Shown: one piece after another, positions 1-5,478 of the stretch | Position numbering within the stretch: position 1 is the first letter of the stretch | How the letters are laid out: the number at the start of each line of letters is the position of its first letter | Origin: an uncultured Microbacteriaceae bacterium | GTDB lineage: Bacteria; Actinomycetota; Actinomycetes; Actinomycetales; Microbacteriaceae | Length of the DNA: 8,521 nt | Reading direction: 5' to 3' | NCBI GenBank assembly: GCA_946481135.1 | Contig: CAMLMQ010000132.1 | Span: forward strand, 1-8,521 | Program-made: the position numbers and the translations under genes | The notes under the pieces: generated by a model | What the model was told of the DNA's origin: nothing | Databases searched by the model: none | Seen by the model: the letters and a program-made list of their open reading frames with translations, nothing else

Positions 1-361
1 GCGCGGCGTGGAACGCGGGGTCGACACCGCGGGGCTGGGGGAGTGGCCGGGCGTCGTCGACGAGCTGCCGGCCGACGTGCTGCCCCACATGGGATGGAAC
101 ACCGTCGACGCGCCGCAGGACTCGGTGCTCTTCGAGGGCCTGCGCGACGAGCGCTTCTACTTCGTGCACTCGTACGCGGCGCGCACGTGGGAGCTCGACG
201 TGTACGGCGCATTCTCGCGGCCCCGGGTGACGTGGGCCGATCACGGGGGTCGCTTCGTCGCCGCGGCCGAGAACGGGCCCCTCTCGGCGACCCAGTTCCA
301 CCCCGAGAAGTCGGGGGAGGCGGGCATCCGTCTGCTGCGCAACTGGCTCGGCGCGCTGTAG
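1..361 (+). CDS. hisH: Imidazole glycerol phosphate synthase glutaminase subunit HisH (3' part)
   Basis: This is the C-terminal ~119 residues of the glutamine amidotransferase subunit. With HisF it converts PRFAR plus glutamine-derived ammonia into imidazole glycerol phosphate and AICAR in histidine synthesis. The reading frame is open from base 2 and ends with TAG at 359-361. The family motif HMGWN is visible near bases 87-101. The catalytic His and Glu of the class I amidotransferase triad lie in the HPEKS motif (His codon 299-301, Glu codon 305-307). The nucleophilic Cys lies in the missing N-terminal half, upstream of the window. The in-frame GTG at base 8 is an internal Val codon, not the start. 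priA follows 37 bases downstream, the usual actinobacterial hisH-priA order, so co-transcription is likely. Identification is secure; only the 5' end is missing. Confidence 0.95.
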   Translation, partial: RGVERGVDTAGLGEWPGVVDELPADVLPHMGWNTVDAPQDSVLFEGLRDERFYFVHSYAARTWELDVYGAFSRPRVTWADHGGRFVAAAENGPLSATQFHPEKSGEAGIRLLRNWLGAL

Positions 362-372
362 CGGTGCCGGGG

Positions 373-388
373 CCCGCCGCCAGGCGGG
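373..388 (+). other. Short hairpin between hisH and priA
   Basis: CCCGCC (373-378) and GGCGGG (383-388) form a perfect 6-bp stem around a GCCA loop, in the 37-base gap between the hisH stop and the priA ATG. It contains the only purine-rich run (AGGCGGGG) that could serve as a priA ribosome-binding site. No U-tract follows. It could be a weak terminator or attenuator, a structure limiting translation of read-through mRNA, or chance in GC-rich DNA. A TANNNT-like hexamer (TACGAT, 390-395) follows directly and might be a weak -10 element for priA, but its 3-base distance to the ATG is shorter than usual for a leaderless start. Confidence 0.35.
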
Positions 389-398
389 GTACGATCAC

Positions 399-1154
399 AT
401 GCTCGTGACCGAATTCAACAAGGGCCCCCGCCTCACCCTGCTCCCGGCCGTCGACGTGGCCGACGGGAAGGCGGTGCGTCTCACCCAGGGTGCCGCCGGC
501 ACCGAGACGAGCTACGGCGACCCGGTGGAGGCCGCGGAGACGTGGGCCGAGCAGGGCGCGGAGTGGATCCACCTCGTCGACCTGGACGCCGCCTTCGGGC
601 GCGGCAGCAACCACGGGGTCATCAAGAAGGTCATCAAGAACACCCCGCGTCGGGTCAACGTCGAGCTCTCGGGCGGCATCCGCGACGACGCGACCCTCGA
701 GGCTGCGCTCGCGACCGGGGCGAAGCGCATCAACCTCGGAACCGCGGCTCTGGAGAACCCCGAGTGGGCCGCCCACGTCATCGCCGAATTCGGCGAGGCG
801 ATCGCGGTCGGGCTCGACGTGCGCGGCACGACGCTCGCCGCGCGCGGCTGGACGCAGGAGGGCGGCGACCTGTGGGCCGTGTTCGACCGCCTCGAGCAGG
901 CCGGCTGCGCGCGCTACGTCGTCACCGACGTCACGAAGGACGGCACGCTGAAGGGCCCGAACCTCGAGCTGCTCGCCGAGGTGTGCTCGCGCACCGTCAA
1001 GCCCGTCATCGCGTCGGGCGGGGTCGCGACCCTCGACGACATCGCGGCGCTGCGCGAACTCGTGCCGCAGGGGCTGGAGGGCGCGATCGTCGGCAAGGCG
1101 CTCTACGCGGGGGCGTTCACGCTCCCCGAGGCGCTCGACGTCGCCGGCGACTGA
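399..1154 (+). CDS. priA: Bifunctional phosphoribosyl isomerase A (HisA/TrpF), PriA
   Basis: A (beta/alpha)8-barrel isomerase of 251 residues. In actinobacteria this enzyme catalyses both the ProFAR-to-PRFAR step of histidine synthesis and the phosphoribosylanthranilate isomerisation of tryptophan synthesis. Visible motifs: LLPAVD at 14-19 (Asp19 equivalent to the catalytic base near Asp11 of the mycobacterial enzyme), Arg27, [15 protein letters not shown] at 58-72, ELSGGIRDD at 89-97, RGW at 149-151, [13 protein letters not shown] at 176-188 (Asp181 the likely general acid) and IASGGV in the last phosphate-binding part. The RGW loop is the feature that separates PriA from monofunctional HisA. 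ATG 399 has no convincing SD; GTG 405 is an alternative start losing two residues. It follows hisH and precedes the sseB-like gene by 7 bases. Dual function is known for the family and inferred here from the motif. Confidence 0.95.
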   Translation: MLVTEFNKGPRLTLLPAVDVADGKAVRLTQGAAGTETSYGDPVEAAETWAEQGAEWIHLVDLDAAFGRGSNHGVIKKVIKNTPRRVNVELSGGIRDDATLEAALATGAKRINLGTAALENPEWAAHVIAEFGEAIAVGLDVRGTTLAARGWTQEGGDLWAVFDRLEQAGCARYVVTDVTKDGTLKGPNLELLAEVCSRTVKPVIASGGVATLDDIAALRELVPQGLEGAIVGKALYAGAFTLPEALDVAGD

Positions 1155-1161
1155 GTCGCCC

Positions 1162-1917
1162 GTGCACGCCGACTCCGCCGGCATCCCGTTCGAGGGTCGC
1201 GAGTTCCACGCGAACCCGGCCGCGGGCGACGACGGGGCGGCCGACCCGCGCCTCGTCGAGGCGGTGCACCGATTCCGGGCCCGCGAGGTCGGGATGTCGC
1301 AGGTGGTCGACGCCCTCGGCGCGGCCCGCCTGCTCGTTCCCCTCGTCACCGACCGAGGCGACGAAGGCGTCGGGGCGCACGGTCAGCTCGTCGACAAGAC
1401 GCAGGAGCTCGCCCTCGTGACGGTCGAAGGACCGGACGGGCGCACGGTGCTGCCGGTGTTCTCGTCGGTCGAGGCGATGGGCCGCTGGAACGCCGCGGCG
1501 CGGCCGATCCCGGTGTCGGCGCCGCGCGCCGCACTCGCGGCGGCGGCCGACGGTGCGGGAGCGGTCGTGCTCGACCCGGGCTCCGACACGGAGTTCGCGC
1601 TGCGGCGCACGGGCTTCGAGGCTCTCGCGACCGGGTCGCCGTACACGCCGTGCTTCGCCGACGAGCGCGTGCTGGAGGCGTTTCTCGACGCGACCGCGGG
1701 GGAGCGGCCCGTGCGCGCCGTCCAACTCGCGCCGGGCGACCCCGACGCCCGGCTGGCCGGCCCGGAACTCGTCGTGCAGTTGACGCTCGACGCCGGGCTC
1801 GGGCGCGCCGACCTCGATGCCCTGCTCGCCCGCCTCGGCGTCGCGTGGTCGGCATCCGCGGTCATCGCCGAGCGCGTGGACTCGATCGCCGTGCGGTTGG
1901 AGAGCCTGCCCGCCTGA
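1162..1917 (+). CDS. SseB family protein
   Basis: A soluble protein of 251 residues resembling the SseB family (named after E. coli 'enhanced serine sensitivity B'), whose biochemical role is not settled. The N-terminal ~28 residues are variable. Residues ~30-150 resemble the SseB core: RLVEAVHRF, then ARLLVPLV (~55-62), KTQELALVTVEGPDGRTVLPVFSS (79-102), a helix with MGRWN, and VVLDPGSDTEFALRR (135-149). Residues ~155-250 form a second alpha/beta portion like the SseB C-terminal domain. There is no signal peptide or membrane segment, so it is presumably cytoplasmic. GTG 1162 lies 7 bases after the priA stop with no SD, suggesting translational coupling; the next plausible start (ATG at residue 45) would cut into the core. 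It closes the hisH-priA run and converges on the DUF1844 gene. Family assignment is good; function is unknown. Confidence 0.85.
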   Translation: MHADSAGIPFEGREFHANPAAGDDGAADPRLVEAVHRFRAREVGMSQVVDALGAARLLVPLVTDRGDEGVGAHGQLVDKTQELALVTVEGPDGRTVLPVFSSVEAMGRWNAAARPIPVSAPRAALAAAADGAGAVVLDPGSDTEFALRRTGFEALATGSPYTPCFADERVLEAFLDATAGERPVRAVQLAPGDPDARLAGPELVVQLTLDAGLGRADLDALLARLGVAWSASAVIAERVDSIAVRLESLPA

Positions 1918-1918
1918 G

Positions 1919-1933
1919 CGGACGTCGCGTCCG
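1919..1933. terminator. Hairpin between convergent genes
   Basis: CGGACG (1919-1924), loop TCG, CGTCCG (1928-1933): a perfect 6-bp stem filling almost the whole 17-base gap between the stop codons of the SseB-family gene (1915-1917, +) and the DUF1844 gene (1935-1937, -). Being symmetrical, it could terminate both strands. No T-run is present on either side, which is common for actinobacterial terminators. Its position is the main argument; the stem is short. Confidence 0.5.
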
Positions 1934-1934
1934 G

Positions 1935-2273
1935 TCAGGTGACCGGGCCGGTGTACTTCTCGCCGGGGCCCTGGCCGATCGGGTCGGGCACGGGCGACGC
2001 CTCGCGGAACGCGAGCTGCACCGAGCGCAGGCCGTCCCGCAGCGCGCGTGCGTGGTGGTCGCCGAGGTGGGGGGCGGATGCCGTCACGAGTCCGGCGAGG
2101 GCGTCGATGAGCTTGCGCGCCTCGTCGAGGTCGGGCTTCGCGTCGGGGTCGTCGGCGAGTCCGCACTGCACGGCGGCCGCCGACAGCAGGTGCACGGCGA
2201 CGGTGTTGATGACCTCGACGGCCGGAACCTCGGCGATGTCGCGGATCTCGGGGCTGACGGAGTCCTGGCTCAC
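1935..2273 (-). CDS. DUF1844 domain-containing protein
   Basis: A small, mostly helical protein of about 112 residues, recognisable as the DUF1844 family typically encoded next to infC in actinobacteria; no function is established. The core reads DIAEVPAVEVINTVAVHLLSAAAVQCGLADDPDAKPDLDEARKLIDALAGLV, followed by a second helix (DHHARALRDGLRSVQLAFREAS) and a short Pro/Gly-rich tail. I prefer GTG at 2273-2271 because AGAGGA (2286-2281) sits 7 bases upstream as an SD. GTG at 2279, two codons longer, is possible but lies 1 base from that SD. It diverges from infC across the same regulatory gap and converges on the SseB-family gene. The hydrophobic stretch is short and looks like a packed amphipathic helix rather than a membrane span. 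Confidence 0.85.
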   Translation of the reverse strand: MSQDSVSPEIRDIAEVPAVEVINTVAVHLLSAAAVQCGLADDPDAKPDLDEARKLIDALAGLVTASAPHLGDHHARALRDGLRSVQLAFREASPVPDPIGQGPGEKYTGPVT

Positions 2274-2288
2274 GCGCACATCCTCTGT

Positions 2289-2294
2289 TACTCT
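2289..2294 (+). promoter_or_regulatory. Candidate -10 element for the infC operon
   Basis: TACTCT matches the actinobacterial TANNNT pattern and lies in the gap between the divergent DUF1844 gene and infC. A start site some 6-7 bases downstream, near 2301, would give an infC leader of roughly 195 bases. I see no good -35 hexamer 16-19 bases upstream. This is a plausible placement rather than a firm one. Confidence 0.35.
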
Positions 2295-2295
2295 T

Positions 2296-2325
2296 ATGCG
2301 GGCTCCGGGGCCATCTCCCCGGTAA
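2296..2325 (+). CDS. Possible 9-codon leader peptide ahead of infC
   Basis: ATG at 2296 opens a short frame encoding MRAPGPSPR and ending with TAA at 2323-2325. It lies exactly across the first leader hairpin (2305-2322), and its stop codon falls inside the arm CCCGGTAAC (2318-2326), which can instead pair with 2362-2370. A ribosome here would therefore affect which leader fold forms. The peptide is Pro/Arg-rich (three Pro, two Arg), the kind of sequence that can slow ribosomes. There is no SD, and the nearest promoter-like hexamers do not place the RNA start cleanly at this ATG. It may be chance; reported because of its register with the RNA arms. Confidence 0.2.
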   Translation: MRAPGPSPR

Positions 2326-2494
2326 CGAAGCGGAGAAACCTCCCACCCGTCGACTGCTCAGGTTACCGGGTCGAATTCCACTCCGCCGGACGGCGCCTTC
2401 TCACGAAGGGGCCCGACGGTAGTCAGGGTGGGTCGCGATGTGTTGCATCGCGGTGGGCGTCTTCCTTCGTGTTCTGTCAGCGAAAGGAACCCAC
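2303..2494 (+). promoter_or_regulatory. Structured 5' leader of infC-rpmI-rplT
   Basis: This stretch holds several perfect complementary arms that exclude one another. (1) CCGGGG 2305-2310 with CCCCGG 2317-2322, against CCCGGTAAC 2318-2326 with GTTACCGGG 2362-2370 (9 bp). (2) CCTTC 2396-2400 with GAAGG 2405-2409 around a TCAC loop, against CACGAAGG 2402-2409 with CCTTCGTG 2464-2471 (8 bp). (3) CGCGATG 2434-2440 with CATCGCG 2446-2452, a 7-bp hairpin enclosed by the preceding long-range stem. (4) TTCCTT 2462-2467 with AAGGAA 2484-2489, which covers the infC SD and is incompatible with the 2464-2471 pairing. IF3 operons are autoregulated in several bacteria by L20 or IF3 acting on the mRNA. The ligand here, if any, cannot be told from the sequence. 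Confidence 0.55.
2483..2488 (+). promoter_or_regulatory. infC ribosome-binding site (decides an ATC start)
   Basis: AAAGGA lies 6 bases before ATC 2495, ideal spacing, and is the only good SD in this region. It fixes the infC start at ATC instead of the in-frame upstream ATG at 2438, which has no SD, lies inside the 2434-2452 hairpin and would add 19 residues unlike any IF3. The SD can be sequestered by TTCCTT at 2462-2467. Confidence 0.8.
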
Positions 2495-3098
<604 letters not shown>

Positions 3099-3106
<8 letters not shown>

Positions 3107-3293
3107 GCAGAAGTCGCACTCCGGTGCGAAGAAGCGCTTCCGGGTCACCGGCAGCGGCAAGGTCGTCAAGCAGGGCGCCGGCATGCGTCACAACTTCGAG
3201 GGCAAGTCCTCGCGGGTGACCCGCCGCCTCAACATGGATGTCGTGCTCAAGCCGCAGGACGCCAAGGTCATCAAGAAGCTTCTGGGCAAGTAA
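3099..3293 (+). CDS. rpmI: 50S ribosomal protein bL35
   Basis: A 64-residue, strongly basic ribosomal protein of the standard family length. The signature N-terminus [20 protein letters not shown] and the conserved [18 protein letters not shown] and VIKKLLGK ends are intact. ATG 3099 lies inside the end of infC (stop 3104-3106, other frame) with AGAGGA at 3085-3090 as SD, so its translation is probably coupled to infC. Middle gene of the infC-rpmI-rplT operon; expression presumably follows the infC leader. Confidence 0.98.
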
Positions 3294-3320
3294 GCCCGGA
3301 CCCGGAAAAGGACTACTGAA

Positions 3321-3707
3321 ATGGCACGTGTCAAGAGAGCGGTCAACGCCGCCAAGAAGCGCCGCACCACGCTCGAGCGGGCCGAGGGCTACCGCGGCCA
3401 GCGGTCGCGCCTCTACCGCAAGGCGAAGGAGCAGGTCACCCACTCCCTCGTCTACGCCTACCGCGACCGTCGCGCGAAGAAGGGCGAGTTCCGTCGCCTG
3501 TGGATCCAGCGCATCAACGCTGCGGCCCGCGCGAACGGCCTCACCTACAACCGCCTCATCCAGGGCCTCGGCCTCGCGGGTGTCGAGGTCGACCGTCGCA
3601 TCCTCGCGGAGCTCGCCGTGAACGAGCCCGCGACGTTCGCGGCCCTCGTCGAGACCGCCAAGAAGGCGCTTCCGACCGACGTCAACGCGAAGGTCGACGC
3701 GGCCTGA
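3321..3707 (+). CDS. rplT: 50S ribosomal protein bL20
   Basis: A 128-residue basic protein that binds 23S rRNA early in 50S assembly. In other bacteria it also represses its own operon by binding the mRNA. The N-terminal extended RNA-binding helix ([39 protein letters not shown]) and the globular C-terminal domain ([28 protein letters not shown], then [24 protein letters not shown]) are complete. AAAAGGA at 3306-3312 is the SD, 8 bases before ATG 3321. It follows rpmI after 27 bases and is the last gene before the strong hairpin at 3725-3768. The tail ([12 protein letters not shown]) is slightly longer than in E. coli, as usual for the phylum. Confidence 0.98.
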   Translation: MARVKRAVNAAKKRRTTLERAEGYRGQRSRLYRKAKEQVTHSLVYAYRDRRAKKGEFRRLWIQRINAAARANGLTYNRLIQGLGLAGVEVDRRILAELAVNEPATFAALVETAKKALPTDVNAKVDAA

Positions 3708-3724
3708 CCCCGCACTGCTCCAGC

Positions 3725-3768
3725 AGCGACGCGAGTGACCCAGAAACGTCTGGGTCACTCGCGTCGTT
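3725..3768 (+). terminator. Strong operon-end hairpin after rplT
   Basis: A perfect 17-bp stem: the left arm 3727-3743 is the exact reverse complement of 3750-3766. The A-T pair 3744/3749 closes an AACG tetraloop (18 bp). At the base, A3725-T3768 and a G-T wobble at 3726/3767 can add two more. Only TTAA follows rather than a T-run, typical of high-GC 'I-shaped' terminators. It ends the infC-rpmI-rplT transcript and insulates the methyltransferase gene. A near-copy of the right arm's inner part, GGGTCGCTCGCGT, recurs at 3772-3784. Confidence 0.9.
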
Positions 3769-3791
3769 AAGGGGTCGCTCGCGTGCCCTCA

Positions 3792-3807
3792 CCGGGAATT
3801 CACCCGG
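3792..3807. repeat. Inverted repeat upstream of the methyltransferase promoter
   Basis: CCGGG (3792-3796) and CCCGG (3803-3807) flank the six bases AATTCA. The repeat lies where the -35 contact region of the -10 at 3814-3819 would be, so a protein bound there could affect initiation. There is no recognisable -35 hexamer. Five-base arms are easily produced by chance in this base composition. Confidence 0.25.
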
Positions 3808-3813
3808 CGTCTC

Positions 3814-3819
3814 TAGGCT
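3814..3819 (+). promoter_or_regulatory. -10 element giving a leaderless methyltransferase mRNA
   Basis: TAGGCT fits TANNNT and is followed by exactly six bases (GGGGCC) before ATG 3826, so transcription would begin at or next to the A of the start codon. No SD precedes the ATG, which agrees with a leaderless start, a common arrangement in actinobacteria. Confidence 0.6.
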
Positions 3820-3825
3820 GGGGCC

Positions 3826-4620
3826 ATGATCGACAACCCGCGATCGCCGCGGGTACGCGCGGTGGCGAAACTCGCGAAGCGCAGCGCCCGCGAGGAGACG
3901 GGTCTGTTCCTCGTCGAGGGCCCCCAGTCCGTCTCGGAGGCGCTGGCCTTCCACCCCGAGAACGTCGTCGAGCTCTTCGTCGCCGCACCGGTCGCCGAAC
4001 GCTACACGCACCTCTCCCGGGCGGCGGCCGAGGCCGGCATCCCGGTCGAGACCGTGACCGACGCGGTGCTCGAGGCGATGGCCGACACCGTGACCCCGCA
4101 GGGCGTCATCGCGACCGCGCGTCAGCTCTCGACGACGGTCGCCGACCTGCTGGCCCGCGCCCCGCGCCTCGTCGCCGTGCTCGAGGAGATCCGCGACCCC
4201 GGCAACGCCGGCACGATCATCCGGGCCGCGGATGCCGCGGGCGCCGACGGCGTGATCTTCACCGGCAACAGCGTCGATGCCTACAACCCGAAGGTCGTGC
4301 GCTCGACGACCGGGTCGATCTTCCACGTGCCGGTCGCGCAGAACGGCACGCTGGATGCCGCGCTCGACGCCGTGCGGGCGGCCGGCCTGCAGGTGCTCGC
4401 CGCCGACGTGAAGGGCGCTGACCTGCCGCGCGTGCGCGACATCCTGCCCCGCCCCACCGCATGGGTCTTCGGCAACGAGGCCCACGGCCTGCCCGACGAG
4501 CAGCTGCGGCTCGCCGACCGCGTCGTGAAGGTGCCGATCTACGGGCACGCCGAGTCGCTCAACCTCGCGACCGCGGCATCCGTGTGTCTCTACGAGTCGG
4601 CGTTCGCCCAACGCGCCTGA
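3826..4620 (+). CDS. TrmH/SpoU-family RNA 2'-O-methyltransferase
   Basis: A 264-residue SAM-dependent enzyme that methylates a ribose 2'-OH, probably in 23S rRNA (tRNA is possible). Residues ~8-95 form the substrate-binding domain ([15 protein letters not shown] at 26-40). Residues ~112-262 form the knotted SPOUT domain with its three motifs: [20 protein letters not shown] (123-142, catalytic Arg133 and Asn127), [11 protein letters not shown] (213-223), and [22 protein letters not shown] (236-257), which makes the knot and SAM pocket. All key residues are present. Start at ATG 3826 agrees with the domain boundary and the leaderless promoter. The rplT-methyltransferase-pheS neighbourhood is conserved widely, so a ribosome role is the best guess. 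The exact target nucleotide cannot be read from the sequence, hence no symbol. Confidence 0.93.
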   Translation: MIDNPRSPRVRAVAKLAKRSAREETGLFLVEGPQSVSEALAFHPENVVELFVAAPVAERYTHLSRAAAEAGIPVETVTDAVLEAMADTVTPQGVIATARQLSTTVADLLARAPRLVAVLEEIRDPGNAGTIIRAADAAGADGVIFTGNSVDAYNPKVVRSTTGSIFHVPVAQNGTLDAALDAVRAAGLQVLAADVKGADLPRVRDILPRPTAWVFGNEAHGLPDEQLRLADRVVKVPIYGHAESLNLATAASVCLYESAFAQRA

Positions 4621-4635
4621 GGCCGCGGTCGGGGC

Positions 4636-4651
4636 GTTACAACCCGGTTAC
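4636..4651 (+). promoter_or_regulatory. Direct repeat GTTAC-n6-GTTAC, GlnR-box-like
   Basis: GTTAC at 4636-4640 and again at 4647-4651 are separated by six bases, an 11-bp period that puts both on one DNA face. This matches the GTnAC-n6-GTnAC / AC-n9-AC form described for GlnR, the actinobacterial nitrogen regulator, and lies about 16 bp ahead of the -35 of a glutamate uptake operon. The middle AACC-C-GGTT (4641-4649) is also an inverted repeat, so another regulator is possible. Only one half-pair is well conserved. Confidence 0.4.
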
Positions 4652-4658
4652 GTCTGGC

Positions 4659-4671
4659 GTCAACGGTTGAC
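4659..4671. promoter_or_regulatory. Perfect 13-bp palindrome over the glu -35: candidate operator
   Basis: GTCAAC-G-GTTGAC is perfectly symmetrical around base 4665 and contains most of the -35 hexamer TTGACC (4667-4672). A dimeric repressor bound here would block RNA polymerase directly. Its centre is 20 bp from the centre of the AACC-C-GGTT repeat (4645), two helical turns. A further repeat ACCCC-n5-GGGGT (4670-4684) lies in the promoter spacer. Confidence 0.5.
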
Positions 4672-4696
4672 CCCCTCTCGGGGTACATGGTGTGCT
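4667..4696 (+). promoter_or_regulatory. gluABCD promoter with leaderless start
   Basis: TTGACC (4667-4672) is a good -35. After 18 bases comes TGTGCT (4691-4696), a weak -10 keeping T1, T3 and T6, then exactly six bases to ATG 4703. The geometry predicts transcription starting at the ATG of the ATPase gene, which has no SD. The weak -10 suggests dependence on an activator. Confidence 0.5.
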
Positions 4697-4702
4697 GAGC
4701 GG

Positions 4703-5440
4703 ATGGATCCGCTGCTCGTCCTCGAGGATGTCGACAAGCACTTCGGCGACCTGCACGTGCTCAAGAGCATCTCGACGTCGGTCGCGCCGGGCGAGGTCGT
4801 CGTCGTGATCGGCCCGTCGGGCTCGGGGAAGTCGACCCTGTGCCGGGCGATCAACCGCCTGGAGACGATCGACTCGGGCCGCATTCTCGTCGACGGGGTG
4901 CCGCTGCCCGAGGAGGGGCGCGCACTCGCGCGGCTGCGGGCGGATGTCGGCATGGTGTTCCAGTCGTTCAACCTGTTCGCGCACAAGACGGTGCTCGAGA
5001 ACGTGACGCTCGGGCCGATGCGGGTGCGCGGGGTCAAGCCCGACGCGGCGAAGAAGCGCGGGATGGAGCTGCTCGACCGGGTGGGGGTCGCCAACCAGGC
5101 CGACAAGCTGCCCGCGCAACTCTCCGGCGGTCAGCAGCAGCGCGTCGCGATCGCGCGAGCTCTCGCGATGGACCCCAAGCTCATGCTCTTCGACGAGCCG
5201 ACGAGCGCGCTCGACCCCGAGATGATCAACGAGGTGCTCGACGTCATGGTCGGCCTCGCGAAAGACGGCATGACGATGATCGTCGTCACGCACGAGATGG
5301 GGTTCGCCCGGAAGGCCGCCGACCGCGTGCTCTTCATGGCGGACGGCGCCCTCGTCGAGGAGGCCGCACCCGAGAACTTCTTCACGAATCCGAGCTCCGA
5401 CCGAGCGAAGGACTTCCTGTCGAAGATCCTCACCCACTGA
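4703..5440 (+). CDS. gluA: Glutamate-type ABC transporter ATP-binding protein
   Basis: A 245-residue ATPase of the polar amino acid uptake (PAAT) family that energises import through GluC/GluD on the cytoplasmic face. Every ABC motif is visible: Walker [10 protein letters not shown] (37-45), Q-loop Gln87 in [10 protein letters not shown], signature LSGGQQQR (140-147), Walker B LMLFDEP with catalytic Glu165, D-loop SALD (168-171) and switch His197 in VVTHEMGFA. Length is typical. The frame is open back to TTG 4667, but that codon lies in the -35 and the added residues are not family-like; [15 protein letters not shown] at 4703 is the family N-terminus. It is the first gene of a four-gene operon in the gluABCD order of Corynebacterium glutamicum. 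Glutamate (or glutamate/aspartate) is inferred from gene order and the binding protein; other polar amino acids are possible. Confidence 0.93.
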   Translation: MDPLLVLEDVDKHFGDLHVLKSISTSVAPGEVVVVIGPSGSGKSTLCRAINRLETIDSGRILVDGVPLPEEGRALARLRADVGMVFQSFNLFAHKTVLENVTLGPMRVRGVKPDAAKKRGMELLDRVGVANQADKLPAQLSGGQQQRVAIARALAMDPKLMLFDEPTSALDPEMINEVLDVMVGLAKDGMTMIVVTHEMGFARKAADRVLFMADGALVEEAAPENFFTNPSSDRAKDFLSKILTH

Positions 5441-5478
5441 CCGGTGGAGGGGGGAACCGCATGGCAATGGAGGGAACC

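Noticed and set aside
542..1420. 292-codon plus-strand frame overlapping priA
   Set aside because: Arg-rich out-of-frame shadow of priA and the SseB-family gene.
1117..2346. 409-codon open frame on the minus strand
   Set aside because: Arg/Gly/His-rich shadow of the SseB-family gene and the DUF1844 region, produced by high third-position GC; no family resemblance.
2438..2494. N-terminal extension of infC from the upstream ATG 2438
   Set aside because: No SD, lies within a hairpin, and the 19 encoded residues ([10 protein letters not shown]...) are unlike IF3; the SD at 2483-2488 points to ATC 2495.
3682..4611. 309-codon open frame on the minus strand
   Set aside because: Antisense to the methyltransferase, whose SPOUT motifs are intact; it would also have to run through the rplT terminator hairpin.
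4667..4702. TTG 4667 as start of the ATPase gene
   Set aside because: The codon is part of the -35 TTGACC and the added 12 residues ([12 protein letters not shown]) are not seen at the start of this protein family.
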